The position numbers were made by a program, and so were the translations under genes. The notes below the pieces were generated by a model. The model was not told the DNA's origin and searched no databases. It saw nothing but the letters and a program-made list of their open reading frames with translations. From JAOUEA01 sp035249905 (GTDB taxonomy: Bacteria; Actinomycetota; UBA4738; HRBIN12): a stretch of 64,000 bases of DNA. The stretch covers positions 11,890 to 75,889 of the forward strand of contig DATFFT010000004.1 in NCBI GenBank assembly GCA_035249905.1, written 5' to 3'. The first letter of the stretch is position 1, and each line of letters opens with the position of its first letter. Shown one piece after another: positions 7,050 to 14,829 of this stretch.

Positions 7050-7862
7050 TCATGCCAGGTAGAAGGCGCGCAGCGCCGGGACGAGCTTCTTCGGCGCCAT
7101 CACGACCGCGCCGTGGCTCAGGCCGTCGATCGTTCGATGCTGGGCGTCGGGGAGGAGGTCGGCCAGCGCAGCCGCCGCCCGACGCGTGCCTTCCGGGCTC
7201 TTGCCACCGTCGAGGACCAGCGTCGAGGCGAGCACGGCGTGCCACCGGTCCGTCGGGAGCGGCTCGCCCGCTCGCGTGTCGCCCACGATCGCCACGTCGT
7301 AAGGGATCGTGGGCGCCATCGCTTTCATGCTCGACCACGTTCGGGGCATCAGCCGCATCCCCCACACGAACGCGGCCGGCATGCCGATACCCTGGGTCAT
7401 GAAGTACGTGACCGCCTCGGCGCGCAGATCGGCCGCGACCAGCGCCTCGACGTGGTCGGCGAAACCGGCCGGTGGCCGCCGATCCCGCTCGTCGACCACG
7501 AAGGGCGGCTCGAACAGCGCCATCTTCTCGACACCGATCCCGCGCGCTGCCGCCTCCAACGCGAGAACCGCTCCCGACGAGCTGCCGAACAGGAACGCCG
7601 ACCCGCCGGCGTCCTTGACCAGCGCCTCGATGTCCTCGACCTCGCGCTCGACCTCGTACGGGAGGGTGTCGCCGCTCGCTCCCCTACCACGCCGGTCGTA
7701 GTTGATGACCGTGAACGACGGAGCGAGGAGGGTCGCGAGCTTCCTCGAGTCCCTCCGGTCCGAGAGCGCGGCGGCGACCAGGATGAGCGGCGGACCGACG
7801 CCTGCTCGCTCGAACGCGATCGTGGTGCCGTCCCGTGACGTGACGCTCGACTCGTCGCCCAT
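7050..7862 (-). CDS. Alpha/beta-hydrolase
   Basis: A 270-residue alpha/beta-hydrolase. The nucleophile elbow is G-S-S-S-G (FLFGSSSGAVLAL, Ser about 94). The oxyanion-region strand is LILVAAALSD, with VINYDRRGRGASGD following. A late Asp/His pair is plausible around LVLDGG and GLSHGAV. It is a clear paralogue of the protein at 10566-11342 (same DGTTIAF opening and NYDRRGRG-SGDT-PY phrase). It is probably the first gene of a four-gene leftward unit; the 92-nt space to the ECF gene would hold its promoter. Substrate unknown. Confidence 0.88.
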   Translation of the reverse strand: MGDESSVTSRDGTTIAFERAGVGPPLILVAAALSDRRDSRKLATLLAPSFTVINYDRRGRGASGDTLPYEVEREVEDIEALVKDAGGSAFLFGSSSGAVLALEAAARGIGVEKMALFEPPFVVDERDRRPPAGFADHVEALVAADLRAEAVTYFMTQGIGMPAAFVWGMRLMPRTWSSMKAMAPTIPYDVAIVGDTRAGEPLPTDRWHAVLASTLVLDGGKSPEGTRRAAAALADLLPDAQHRTIDGLSHGAVVMAPKKLVPALRAFYLA

Positions 7863-7954
7863 GGTGGAACCTCCCCTTCCTCGCGGTCCTGTCGAACCCT
7901 CACCACATATGACGGGTCGACGGCTCGGAAGGGATCGGTCCGACCCGCCTCAAC

Positions 7955-9013
7955 TCACGGCAGGGTGAGCGGCAGGCCGAACGCGCCGAACACGCTCGGC
8001 TCGAACGACGTGATCTCCACGATCGCTCCGTGCTGGATCCGCAGGACGTCGAGCACCTGGGCCTTGAACGCGCCCGGGAGCTCCCTCGTCGCCTCCGCGC
8101 TCGGTCGCTCGCAGTAGTGGGTCACGGCGGGCTGCCGGTTCGCCCTCGTGGAGACGCCTCGCCAACGTCCGTGGAACCTCGGCGAGGCCGGGTCGAAGAC
8201 TTCCGTGTGGAGGCCGACGATCGCCTCGCGGCCGACGAACCACACCGGCTCCGGAGGCATCGTCAGCCGGACCTCGTCGGCGAGCAGCGCCGCCACGGCG
8301 TTCGGGTCGGCGCGCTCATGCGCATCGACGTAGCGTTGCAGCAAGGCACGTTCCTCGACGGTCGGATCGGCCGGCGTCGCCCAATCGTCGCGACGCGCCG
8401 GCAGGTGTCCCTTCACCGTCGTCCTGGCTCGAGCCAACGCGCTCTTCACCGAGGCGACGCTTCCCTCGAGGAGGGCCGCGGTCTCGGCGGCCGACCAGCC
8501 GAGGACATCCCGCAAGATCAAAACCGCGCGTTGTCGCGGCGGCAGGTGCTGGATCGCGACCAGGAACGCGAGCTCGATCGTCTCCTTCGCGACGACGACG
8601 GTGTCCGGATCGGGAGCGCCCGACGCGGAGGCATCCAGCAGCAGATCCGGGTACGGCCCCAGCCAGGGGACCGCCGACGGCGGATCGGCCTCGACGGTCG
8701 CGGTCCCGGCGGTCGCGTCGTAGGCGTAAACCCGGCGAGGGTGTCGGTCGAGCACGTCGAGACACGCGTTCGTCGCGATCCGGTACAGCCACGCCCGGAA
8801 GGTAGAGCGCCCCTCGAAGGTGCTCCGGCGGCGCCATGCGCGAAGGAAGGTCTCTTGGACCAGATCCTCCGACTCCTGGAACGAGCCGAGCATCCGGTAG
8901 CAGTGCACGTGGAGCTCCCGCCGATGCCGCTCGAACAGCTCCGCGAACGCGGACTCGTCGCCCGCTCGCACGGCCGCGACGACCGCCCAGGGGTCGGCCT
9001 CACTCGCACGCAT
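7955..9013 (-). CDS. ECF sigma factor with SnoaL-like C-terminal domain
   Basis: A 352-residue sigma-70 family protein. Sigma2 is at about 20-95 (CYRMLGSFQESEDLVQETFLRAW), sigma4 at about 140-205 (LPPRQRAVLILRDVLGWSAAE), and the SnoaL/NTF2-like tail from about 225 to the end. This architecture matches the SigG/TIGR02960 class rather than ECF41, because WLPEP and DGGGK are absent. No anti-sigma gene is adjacent, so the tail may be the sensor. ATG 9013 has GGAGG 5 nt upstream. Divergent from the nitroreductase gene at 9092 across 78 nt, a plausible target. Confidence 0.88.
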   Translation of the reverse strand: MRASEADPWAVVAAVRAGDESAFAELFERHRRELHVHCYRMLGSFQESEDLVQETFLRAWRRRSTFEGRSTFRAWLYRIATNACLDVLDRHPRRVYAYDATAGTATVEADPPSAVPWLGPYPDLLLDASASGAPDPDTVVVAKETIELAFLVAIQHLPPRQRAVLILRDVLGWSAAETAALLEGSVASVKSALARARTTVKGHLPARRDDWATPADPTVEERALLQRYVDAHERADPNAVAALLADEVRLTMPPEPVWFVGREAIVGLHTEVFDPASPRFHGRWRGVSTRANRQPAVTHYCERPSAEATRELPGAFKAQVLDVLRIQHGAIVEITSFEPSVFGAFGLPLTLP

Positions 9014-9091
9014 CCGTCCTCCGCTCACGACCACGACCCGCTCCCCGGGCTGGATCGGATGCTACCGGCGCGTTCGTGCGAAGCTGACCGC

Positions 9092-9607
9092 GTGGAGACC
9101 TGGGACGCGATCCGCTCGCGGCGCAACGTGCGCACGTTCGACGGCCGGCCGCTCGACGACACGGTGCTCGAGCGGATCCTCGATGCGGCCCGCCGTTCAC
9201 CGTCGTCGATGAACCAGCAGGCCTGGGACTTCGTGGTCGTGACCGACCGGGCCGGCCTGCAGGCGCTGTCGAAGGTCTGGACGCACGCCGAGCATGTCGC
9301 CGGCTCTGCGGCCACGATCGCGCTCGTGGCGCCGGCGTCGTCGGACGCCGACGAGCGCGAGACCTTCCAGTTCGACCTCGGGCAGGCGGCGATGAGCATG
9401 ATGCTGGCAGCCGCCGATCAGGGCATCGGGAGCTGCCACGCCGCGGTCGCCGACCAGAGGATGGCGCGAGCGCTGCTCGGCCTCCCGGACGACCGCGAGT
9501 GCATGTGGCTGATCGCGCTGGGCGTACCCGCGGACCGGCCGTTGCGGCCCATCGAGCGGCCGAACCGCCGTCCGATGCACGACGTCGTTCATCGGGAACA
9601 CTGGTAG
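9092..9607 (+). CDS. Nitroreductase family protein
   Basis: A 171-residue FMN-dependent oxidoreductase of the nitroreductase fold. The N-terminus (VETWDAIRSRRNVRTFDGR) carries the conserved R-R-S/N-V-R FMN-phosphate motif, and SPSSMNQQAWDFVVV and the C-terminal ALGVPAD strand are also typical. Its likely role is NAD(P)H-dependent reduction of a nitro, quinone or enone compound. GTG 9092 gives the usual family N-terminus; an in-frame ATG at 9059 is the alternative. No clear ribosome site, so the message may be short-leadered. Confidence 0.87.
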   Translation: METWDAIRSRRNVRTFDGRPLDDTVLERILDAARRSPSSMNQQAWDFVVVTDRAGLQALSKVWTHAEHVAGSAATIALVAPASSDADERETFQFDLGQAAMSMMLAAADQGIGSCHAAVADQRMARALLGLPDDRECMWLIALGVPADRPLRPIERPNRRPMHDVVHREHW

Positions 9608-9621
9608 CGAGCATCCCGGAG

Positions 9622-9667
9622 TTGACCGCGCGGTCGGTCGTGACTATCGTTCAACCGTACGGTTGAA
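9622..9667 (+). promoter_or_regulatory. Sigma-70 promoter with ArsR operator
   Basis: -35 TTGACC (9622-9627), 17-base spacer, -10 TATCGT (9645-9650). A perfect 18-bp palindrome, TTCAACCGTACGGTTGAA (9650-9667), covers the expected start point. Its core resembles the site before the ArsR gene at 48954, so it is the probable autoregulatory operator of the ArsR gene at 9697. Confidence 0.75.
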
Positions 9668-9696
9668 TAGTGGAAACCTCGGATCGGAGGGAAGCG

Positions 9697-10038
9697 GTGG
9701 CCGTCGATCAGCTCAGCACGACGCTGTCGGCGCTCGCCGACCCCACACGGCGCGCGATCCTCGAACGGCTCGCGGACGGCGAGGCCACGGTCAACAAGCT
9801 GGCCGACCCGTTCCCGATCACCCTGCAGGCGGTGTCGAAGCACCTGAAGGTGCTCGAGCGTGCGGGGCTCATCACCCGCGCTCGCACGGCCCAGTGGCGT
9901 CCCTGCCGTTTGCGGGCCGAGCCGATGGGACAGGTCGATGCGTACCTGCGGGACTACCGTCGGTTCTGGGACGCCAGCTTCGACCGCCTCGACGAGCACC
10001 TGCGACAGATCCAGGAGGGAGCCAACGATGATGTCTGA
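9697..10038 (+). CDS. ArsR-family winged-helix regulator (SRPBCC cassette 1)
   Basis: A 113-residue winged-helix repressor. The sequence LSALADPTRRAILERLADGE at the N-terminus and ITLQAVSKHLKVLERAGLI for the recognition helix are typical of the ArsR branch linked to AHSA1/SRPBCC proteins. There are no metal-binding Cys pairs, so a metal sensor is unlikely. GTG 9697 is preceded by GGAGGG with 5-nt spacing; a GTG at 9670 is in frame but lies against the operator. The end overlaps the SRPBCC start at 10028, so the two are translated together. Confidence 0.9.
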   Translation: MAVDQLSTTLSALADPTRRAILERLADGEATVNKLADPFPITLQAVSKHLKVLERAGLITRARTAQWRPCRLRAEPMGQVDAYLRDYRRFWDASFDRLDEHLRQIQEGANDDV

Positions 10039-10549
10039 CCCGATGCCCGACGAGGGGGTGGTCTCGGCCGCGAGCGATGCCGACGGCATCGTGATCGTGC
10101 GCGTCTTCGACGCCCCCCGCGAGCTCGTGTTCAAGGCGTGGACCGAGCCGGAGCGGTTCGCGACCTGGTTCGGAGAGCACGGTTCGTCGATCCCGCTCGA
10201 GAACATCTCCATGGATGCGCGCCCCGGCGGTGCATGGAGCGCGACCATGCTCCACGGGCCCGAGCGGATCGAGATCCCGTTCTTCGGCGAGTTCCGAGAG
10301 GTCGTCGAGCCCGAGGTGGTCGAGCTGACGCTCGACGTGGCGGGCGAGCCCGGAACCGGGAAGCCCGAGATCCTGCGGGCCGAGTTCCGCGACCTGGGCG
10401 GCGGCAGAACCGAGATGACGTTCACGCAGCGCGGCGGCAACCTGCCCGCCGACGAGTACTCGCGCGCGATGCGCGGGTCGCTTATCTTCTTCGAGCGCCT
10501 GGCAGAGCACCTCTCGGGCGAGCTCAAGGCGCGACACGACAGCGACTGA
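10028..10549 (+). CDS. SRPBCC/AHSA1-domain protein
   Basis: A 173-residue START-like helix-grip protein. Signature phrases are VFDAPRELVFKAWTEPERFATWFG near the N-terminus in two parts (about 26-49), DARPGGAWSATM (about 63-74) and the C-terminal MTFTQRGGNLP. Such domains enclose hydrophobic ligands. Its likely partner is the ArsR repressor just upstream, with an 11-nt overlap and AGGAGGG inside the ArsR end. It closely resembles the protein at 49777 (shared FGEHGSS motif). Confidence 0.88.
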   Translation: MMSDPMPDEGVVSAASDADGIVIVRVFDAPRELVFKAWTEPERFATWFGEHGSSIPLENISMDARPGGAWSATMLHGPERIEIPFFGEFREVVEPEVVELTLDVAGEPGTGKPEILRAEFRDLGGGRTEMTFTQRGGNLPADEYSRAMRGSLIFFERLAEHLSGELKARHDSD

Positions 10550-10565
10550 CCGAGGGGAGCTCTTC

Positions 10566-11342
10566 GTGGAAACCGTGACCTCCGCAGACGGCACCACGAT
10601 CGCGTTCGATCGCTCGGGCAACGGACCGCCGGTGGTGCTCGTGTGCGGAGGATCGGTCGACCGCATGTCGAACGCGGGGCTGGCCGCAGCACTCGCCGAC
10701 CGCTTCACCGTGCTCAACTACGATCGGCGCGGGCGCGGCGACAGCGGCGACACGCCTCCCTACGCTGTGCAGCGCGAGATCGAGGACATCGACGCCGTCA
10801 TCGGAGCGGCCGGGGGATCTGCGCACCTGTACGGCACGTCGTCGGGTGCGGCGCTCGCCCTCGACGCGGCCGCGAGCGGGCTGCCGGTCGACAGGCTCGC
10901 TCTCTGGGAGCCGCCGTACATCCCCGAGGGTTTCCCGAAGCCACCGGCCGACACCGCGAAGGCATACACCGAGCTCGTCGAGGCCGGCCGGCGCGGCGAC
11001 GCGGTCGAGTTCTTCATGTCGAAGGTAGTCGGCCTGCCCGACGAGTTCGTCGCCCAGGCGCGCAGCTCGCCGTTCTGGCCGGCGCAGGAGGCGCTGGCCC
11101 ACACGCTGGCGTACGACGCCACGATCATGGCCGACTACTCGGTGCCGACCGAGCGTGCGGCCGGCGTGAAGGTCCCGACGATCGTGATGGCGGGCGCCGC
11201 GAGCTTCCCGTGGATGAGCGACACGGCGAGGGCGCTCGCCGACGCGCTGCCCGACGGCGAAGTGCGCATCTTGGAGGGCCAAACGCACGACGTCTCGCCC
11301 GACGCGATGGCCTCAGCGCTCGCCGGGTTCTTCGGCGCCTGA
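10566..11342 (+). CDS. Alpha/beta-hydrolase
   Basis: A 258-residue hydrolase with nucleophile elbow G-T-S-S-G (HLYGTSSGAALAL, Ser about 88) and the strands VVLVCGGS and VLNYDRRGRGDSGDT. The final His is likely in EGQTHDVSP. It is paralogous to 7050-7862. GTG 10566 follows GAGGGGAG. It lies 16 nt after the SRPBCC gene, so it is probably the third member of the first ArsR cassette. The substrate may be the same hydrophobic inducer, but that is inference. Confidence 0.87.
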   Translation: METVTSADGTTIAFDRSGNGPPVVLVCGGSVDRMSNAGLAAALADRFTVLNYDRRGRGDSGDTPPYAVQREIEDIDAVIGAAGGSAHLYGTSSGAALALDAAASGLPVDRLALWEPPYIPEGFPKPPADTAKAYTELVEAGRRGDAVEFFMSKVVGLPDEFVAQARSSPFWPAQEALAHTLAYDATIMADYSVPTERAAGVKVPTIVMAGAASFPWMSDTARALADALPDGEVRILEGQTHDVSPDAMASALAGFFGA

Positions 11343-11360
11343 CCCGAACCCGGTCGGGGC

Positions 11361-12167
11361 TCACTTCGGTCGAGGCTGGGCGACGACGAGGTGCCCTCGG
11401 ATCGGGATCTCGAGCGTGCCGGACCCGGCGCGGAACGGGTCGAGGACGGTGCGCGCCTCCTCGATGATGCCTCGCAAGGCGTCGTCGCTCAGGCGCTCAC
11501 CCAACGGCGTGGCCCGCACCTCGGTGGTCACCATCTCCTCGATCGAGCCGAACGAGAGCGTGCTCTGCTCGGTGCGGATCGAGGTGGGCTCGAGGCCGGT
11601 AGCCGCGAGCGACGAGCGGAGCTCCTCGAGATCGCCTCGAACGAAGTAGGTGCTGAGCAGATCGATCGCGTCGGGGCCCGCGTGTCGCGCGGCGACATCG
11701 ATGAAGGGCGAGTAGGCGGGCTGGGCCTGCCGACGATCCCACACCTGGATCCCGACCCTGCCGTCGTCGACGAGCACGCGGGCCATCTCGCGCAGGGCCT
11801 GCTCGACGTCGGGGAAGAACATCAGTCCCGACTGGCACAGCACCACGTCGAACGAGCGATCCGGGAACGGAAGCCGCGCGGCGTCGCCCTGACGCCATGC
11901 CAGATCGGGCCGGACCCGGCGAGCGACCGTGAGCATCGCCTCGTTCAGATCGAGGCCGACGACGTTCTCCCCGTCGCCGACGACGCCGGCGGCGGTCCTG
12001 GCGACGATGCCCGTCCCGCACGCGATGTCGAGCACGCGGTGTCCCGGCGACACGCCGGCCGCGGAGACGAGCCGACCGGCCCACTCCTCGAAGAGCGCCG
12101 GCACGAACTGCGTCTCGTAGGCCTCGGCCTGCTCGATCGAGATCCGGAACGTCTCCGTGGCGCTCAT
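11361..12167 (-). CDS. Class I SAM-dependent methyltransferase
   Basis: A 268-residue methyltransferase of the UbiE/methyltransferase-11 type. Motif I is VLDIACGTGIVA (about 44-55), the acidic end of strand 2 is VVGLDLNEAML, and the post-I and motif II region runs through GDAARLPFPDRSFDVVLC. The acceptor is unknown. ATG 12167 is preceded by GGGGAGG. It diverges from the TetR gene at 12251 across two matching palindromes, so TetR probably controls it. Confidence 0.9.
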   Translation of the reverse strand: MSATETFRISIEQAEAYETQFVPALFEEWAGRLVSAAGVSPGHRVLDIACGTGIVARTAAGVVGDGENVVGLDLNEAMLTVARRVRPDLAWRQGDAARLPFPDRSFDVVLCQSGLMFFPDVEQALREMARVLVDDGRVGIQVWDRRQAQPAYSPFIDVAARHAGPDAIDLLSTYFVRGDLEELRSSLAATGLEPTSIRTEQSTLSFGSIEEMVTTEVRATPLGERLSDDALRGIIEEARTVLDPFRAGSGTLEIPIRGHLVVAQPRPK

Positions 12168-12189
12168 GCCGCCTCCCCTCACCGCTTGA

Positions 12190-12209
12190 GATAGCACGTG
12201 CGTGCTATC
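12190..12209. promoter_or_regulatory. TetR operator, site 1
   Basis: GATAGCACG and CGTGCTATC are perfect 9-base inverted arms around a 2-base centre, in the gap between the divergent methyltransferase and TetR genes. A second copy of the core (GCACG-N2-CGTGC) lies with its centre 33 bp away. Confidence 0.75.
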
Positions 12210-12222
12210 TGAGGGGCGGAGA

Positions 12223-12242
12223 GTAGGCACGGTCGTGCTACC
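12223..12242. promoter_or_regulatory. TetR operator, site 2
   Basis: GTAGGCACGGTCGTGCTACC repeats the GCACG-N2-CGTGC core of site 1, with imperfect outer arms. It overlaps TACCTT (12239-12244), a likely -10 element 6 nt before the TetR ATG, so binding here would block the regulator's own message. Confidence 0.7.
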
Positions 12243-12250
12243 TTGTCAAG

Positions 12251-12880
12251 ATGCCGCCCCGCCCCCACGACGCTCCCCCTCGCCGGACCGACGGGGAACG
12301 CACCCATGCCGCGATCCTCGAGAAGGCCGTCGAGGTCGCGTCGATCGAGGGCGTCCACGGCATGACCGTCGGCCGTCTCGCCGGCGCGCTCGGCGTCAGC
12401 AAGAGCGGGCTGTACGCGCATTTCGGATCGAAGGAAGAGCTGCAGCGGGAGACGATCGAGGCGGCCTGGGAGATCTACGAGCGGGAGGTGATGGCCCCCA
12501 CGCTCGCCGCACCCGAAGGCATCGCCCAGATCGAGGCCATGCTCGAGGCGTTCTTCTCCTACGTGGAGCGAGACGTCTTCCCCGGCGGCTGCTTCTTCGC
12601 CGCCCTGCTCGCCGAAGAGGACGCGCGGACGGGGCCGATCCACGACCTCGTGGTGGAGTTGGAGGGTGGGACGCTCCCCGGGATCGCGGAGATGGTGGTC
12701 GCGGCGCAGCGGCGGGGCGAGATCGGAGCGGAGGTCGATGCGATGCAGCTCGCCTACGAGGTCTACGCGTTCATGGAGCTCGCCAACTTCCACTTCGTCC
12801 TGTTCCGGGATCCGCAAGTGCTCGAGCGAGGCCGGCACGCGACCGCAGGGGCGCTCGAAACCGCCCGCGCCGGCTCGTGA
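12251..12880 (+). CDS. TetR/AcrR family transcriptional regulator
   Basis: A 209-residue repressor. The helix-turn-helix is at about 18-62 (AILEKAVEVASIEGVHG, then VSKSGLYAHFGSKEELQ); the rest is a helical ligand domain containing FPGGCFFAALLAEED, typical of the YxaF-like TetR branch. The start has no Shine-Dalgarno, but TACCTT lies 6 nt upstream, consistent with a leaderless message. The twin palindromes upstream make autoregulation and control of the divergent methyltransferase likely. Ligand unknown. Confidence 0.92.
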   Translation: MPPRPHDAPPRRTDGERTHAAILEKAVEVASIEGVHGMTVGRLAGALGVSKSGLYAHFGSKEELQRETIEAAWEIYEREVMAPTLAAPEGIAQIEAMLEAFFSYVERDVFPGGCFFAALLAEEDARTGPIHDLVVELEGGTLPGIAEMVVAAQRRGEIGAEVDAMQLAYEVYAFMELANFHFVLFRDPQVLERGRHATAGALETARAGS

Positions 12881-12928
12881 TCCGGAGTAGGGTCCGACGA
12901 TCGGTTCCGGACGGACAGGGGGCCCCCG

Positions 12929-13126
12929 ATGCCGAAGGTCCAGGGATTGTCGAAGTCGGAAGCCAACTACCGACCCGCGTCCAAACCCACGGTGCGGTGC
13001 GCGGAGTGCAAGTACATGTTCCCGCGCCTGGCGATCGGTGGATGTCGCTACGTCCGCGGTGTGATCCACGCGGGCGACACGTGCGATGAGTTCACGCCGC
13101 GGAAGGCACCCGCCGCCGGAGCCTGA
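12929..13126 (+). CDS. HiPIP-like small four-cysteine protein
   Basis: A 65-residue protein with Cys at 24, 27, 39 and 52: C-x2-C-x11-C-x12-C, with the third Cys in GGCRYVRGVI and the last in GDTCDEF. The order and phrases (GxC..V.G.I...G..C..F) resemble the C-terminal half of high-potential iron-sulfur proteins, whose spacing is C-x2-C-x16-C-x13-C in the classical example. It would bind a [4Fe-4S] cluster and carry electrons. There is no Tat signal, so it is probably cytoplasmic. It lies alone between TetR and SRPBCC genes. A structural zinc site is the main alternative. Confidence 0.6.
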   Translation: MPKVQGLSKSEANYRPASKPTVRCAECKYMFPRLAIGGCRYVRGVIHAGDTCDEFTPRKAPAAGA

Positions 13127-13244
13127 CCGCACGCTTCCTCGGGGCGGTCGGCGTCTGGCCAGGATGGGTAGCCCTACCGATGCGACCGCTCGGTTCACTG
13201 CGCGACGCTTCCCGTCGAGTTCCTTCGACGGATGGAGGTCCGAC

Positions 13245-13703
13245 ATGGTCGAGGTGCGAGTCGCGGCGGCAACCAGCCTTCCCCCCGATGCGGTCGTCGC
13301 TGCGGCGACCGACTTCAGCGAACGTCGCCCGGAGATCTGGGCCGACCTCGATCCCGACGTCTTCCTGGTCGAATCACTCGGAGACGGGGAAGCCGTGGTC
13401 GTCGAGGGATCGAAGACGTTCGGAGGCATCGAGGCGCGCGAGTCCTACGACTGGTCGAGCCCGGGCGTCGTGCGTTCCCGCGTGATCGACTCGAACGTGT
13501 TCGCGCCGGGCAGCTGGTGGGAGCTGCGGGTCTCCCCCGCCGACGGCGGGGGCTCTCGGGTCGAGTGGACGTCCCATCGGATCCCGCGCGGCGCGAAGGG
13601 GCACATCCTGACCGCGACGCTGAGGCTCATGGGCGCCCGGTACCTCAGCCGGTACCTGCGAACGACCCTGGCCGACCTGGAGAGCGCCTCCGGTCACCGA
13701 TGA
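13245..13703 (+). CDS. SRPBCC family (polyketide cyclase-like) protein
   Basis: A 152-residue START-like protein: VEVRVAAATSLPPDAVVAAATDFSE forms the first strand and helices (in segments), and a C-terminal long helix (ATLRLMGARYLSRYLRTTL) closes the grip. It is a probable binder of a hydrophobic small molecule, with no catalytic residues that I can assign. ATG 13245 has GGAGG 6 nt upstream; the longer in-frame extension is not protein-like. Not paired with an adjacent regulator. Confidence 0.75.
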   Translation: MVEVRVAAATSLPPDAVVAAATDFSERRPEIWADLDPDVFLVESLGDGEAVVVEGSKTFGGIEARESYDWSSPGVVRSRVIDSNVFAPGSWWELRVSPADGGGSRVEWTSHRIPRGAKGHILTATLRLMGARYLSRYLRTTLADLESASGHR

Positions 13704-13712
13704 GGTCTGCAG

Positions 13713-13739
13713 GTTCGTCGGCCCCGGCGGTGCGAACCG
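13713..13739. terminator. Weak hairpin between convergent genes
   Basis: GGTTCG (13713-13718) and CGAACC (13734-13739) form a 6-bp stem around a GC-rich loop between the stops of the SRPBCC gene and the importer ATPase gene. It has no T tract; the call rests on position and symmetry. Confidence 0.3.
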
Positions 13740-13740
13740 G

Positions 13741-14829
13741 TCACGCCGGCAGCAGGTAGCTCCAGCGCTCGTCCCACGAGACCCATGCCTGCCGCTGCGA
13801 CGATCCCTCGGGGAGCCGGCGATCGAGGGGGGTGACGACCGAGAGCTTCGCTGAGTCCGGCCCCTCCACCAGATAGCGCACCACCGACCCCTGGAACGTC
13901 TCCTCGAGCACCCGCACGGCCATGCCTGCCCGCCCGTTCGGCCCGCCTTCCGCGGACAGCTGCAGATGCTCGGGCCTCAGCACGAGCACGCCCGGAGCGC
14001 CCGAGACCGTGTCCGGCGAGGCCCCCGCCACCGTCGCGCGTCCCTTGCCGGGAAGCCTCACCGCCCACGCGTCGCCCTCACGGGCCTCGATCGTGACCGG
14101 GATGAGGCTCGCCTGACCGATGAAGCCCGCGACGAAGACCGACGCCGGCCGCAGGTAGATCTCCTCGGGCGTGCCGAGGTGCTCGATGCGCCCGTCGTGC
14201 ATCACGGCGATGCGGTCCGACATCGTGATCGCCTCGCCCTGATCGTGCGTGACGTAGACGAACGAGATCCCGACCTCCCGCTGGATCCGCTTCAGCTCGA
14301 ACTGCATCTCCTCGCGCAGCTTCAGGTCCAGGGCCCCGAGCGGCTCGTCGAGCAAGAGCACGGCCGGGCGGTTCGCGAGCGCCCGCGCGAGGGCGACCCG
14401 CTGCTGCTGGCCGCCGGACAGCTCGCGAGGGGCTCGATCCGCGTACCCCTGCAGCCGGACGGCGTCGAGCGCCTCCCCGACCCGGGTCCGGACCTCGGCC
14501 TTCGAAAGCTTCTTCCGTTCCGGTCCGAACGCGACGTTCTGCGCCACCGTCATGTGCGGGAAGAGCGCGTAGCTCTGGAACACGAGGTTCGTGTCGCGAC
14601 GGTAGGGCGGAAGCCTGGAGGCGTCGTTGCCTTCGATCAGCACCTGCCCCTCGGTCGGCACCTCGAACCCCGCGAGCATGCGGAGCGTCGTGGTCTTGCC
14701 ACAGCCGCTCGGACCGAGCAGCGAGAAGAACTCGCTCGCCCCGACCGTGAAGCTGACGTGATCGACCGCGGTGACTTCGCCGAACCGCTTGACGACGTCC
14801 CGTAGTTCCAGCGCTGCCGGCTCGTTCAC
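13741..14829 (-). CDS. potA: Spermidine/putrescine-type ABC transporter ATP-binding protein
   Basis: A 362-residue ATPase. The nucleotide-binding domain carries Walker A (GPSGCGKTT, 39-47), signature LSGGQQQRVALARAL and Walker B LLLDEP. A C-terminal TOBE-like regulatory domain from about residue 245 includes VLVLRPEHLQL. It should energise import by PotB and PotC. GTG 14829 has GGAGG 7 nt upstream and overlaps the permease stop by 4 nt. It is the last gene of the leftward hydrolase-potD-potC-potB-potA operon. The substrate class (polyamine or similar small cation) comes from family resemblance. Confidence 0.92.
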   Translation of the reverse strand: MNEPAALELRDVVKRFGEVTAVDHVSFTVGASEFFSLLGPSGCGKTTTLRMLAGFEVPTEGQVLIEGNDASRLPPYRRDTNLVFQSYALFPHMTVAQNVAFGPERKKLSKAEVRTRVGEALDAVRLQGYADRAPRELSGGQQQRVALARALANRPAVLLLDEPLGALDLKLREEMQFELKRIQREVGISFVYVTHDQGEAITMSDRIAVMHDGRIEHLGTPEEIYLRPASVFVAGFIGQASLIPVTIEAREGDAWAVRLPGKGRATVAGASPDTVSGAPGVLVLRPEHLQLSAEGGPNGRAGMAVRVLEETFQGSVVRYLVEGPDSAKLSVVTPLDRRLPEGSSQRQAWVSWDERWSYLLPA

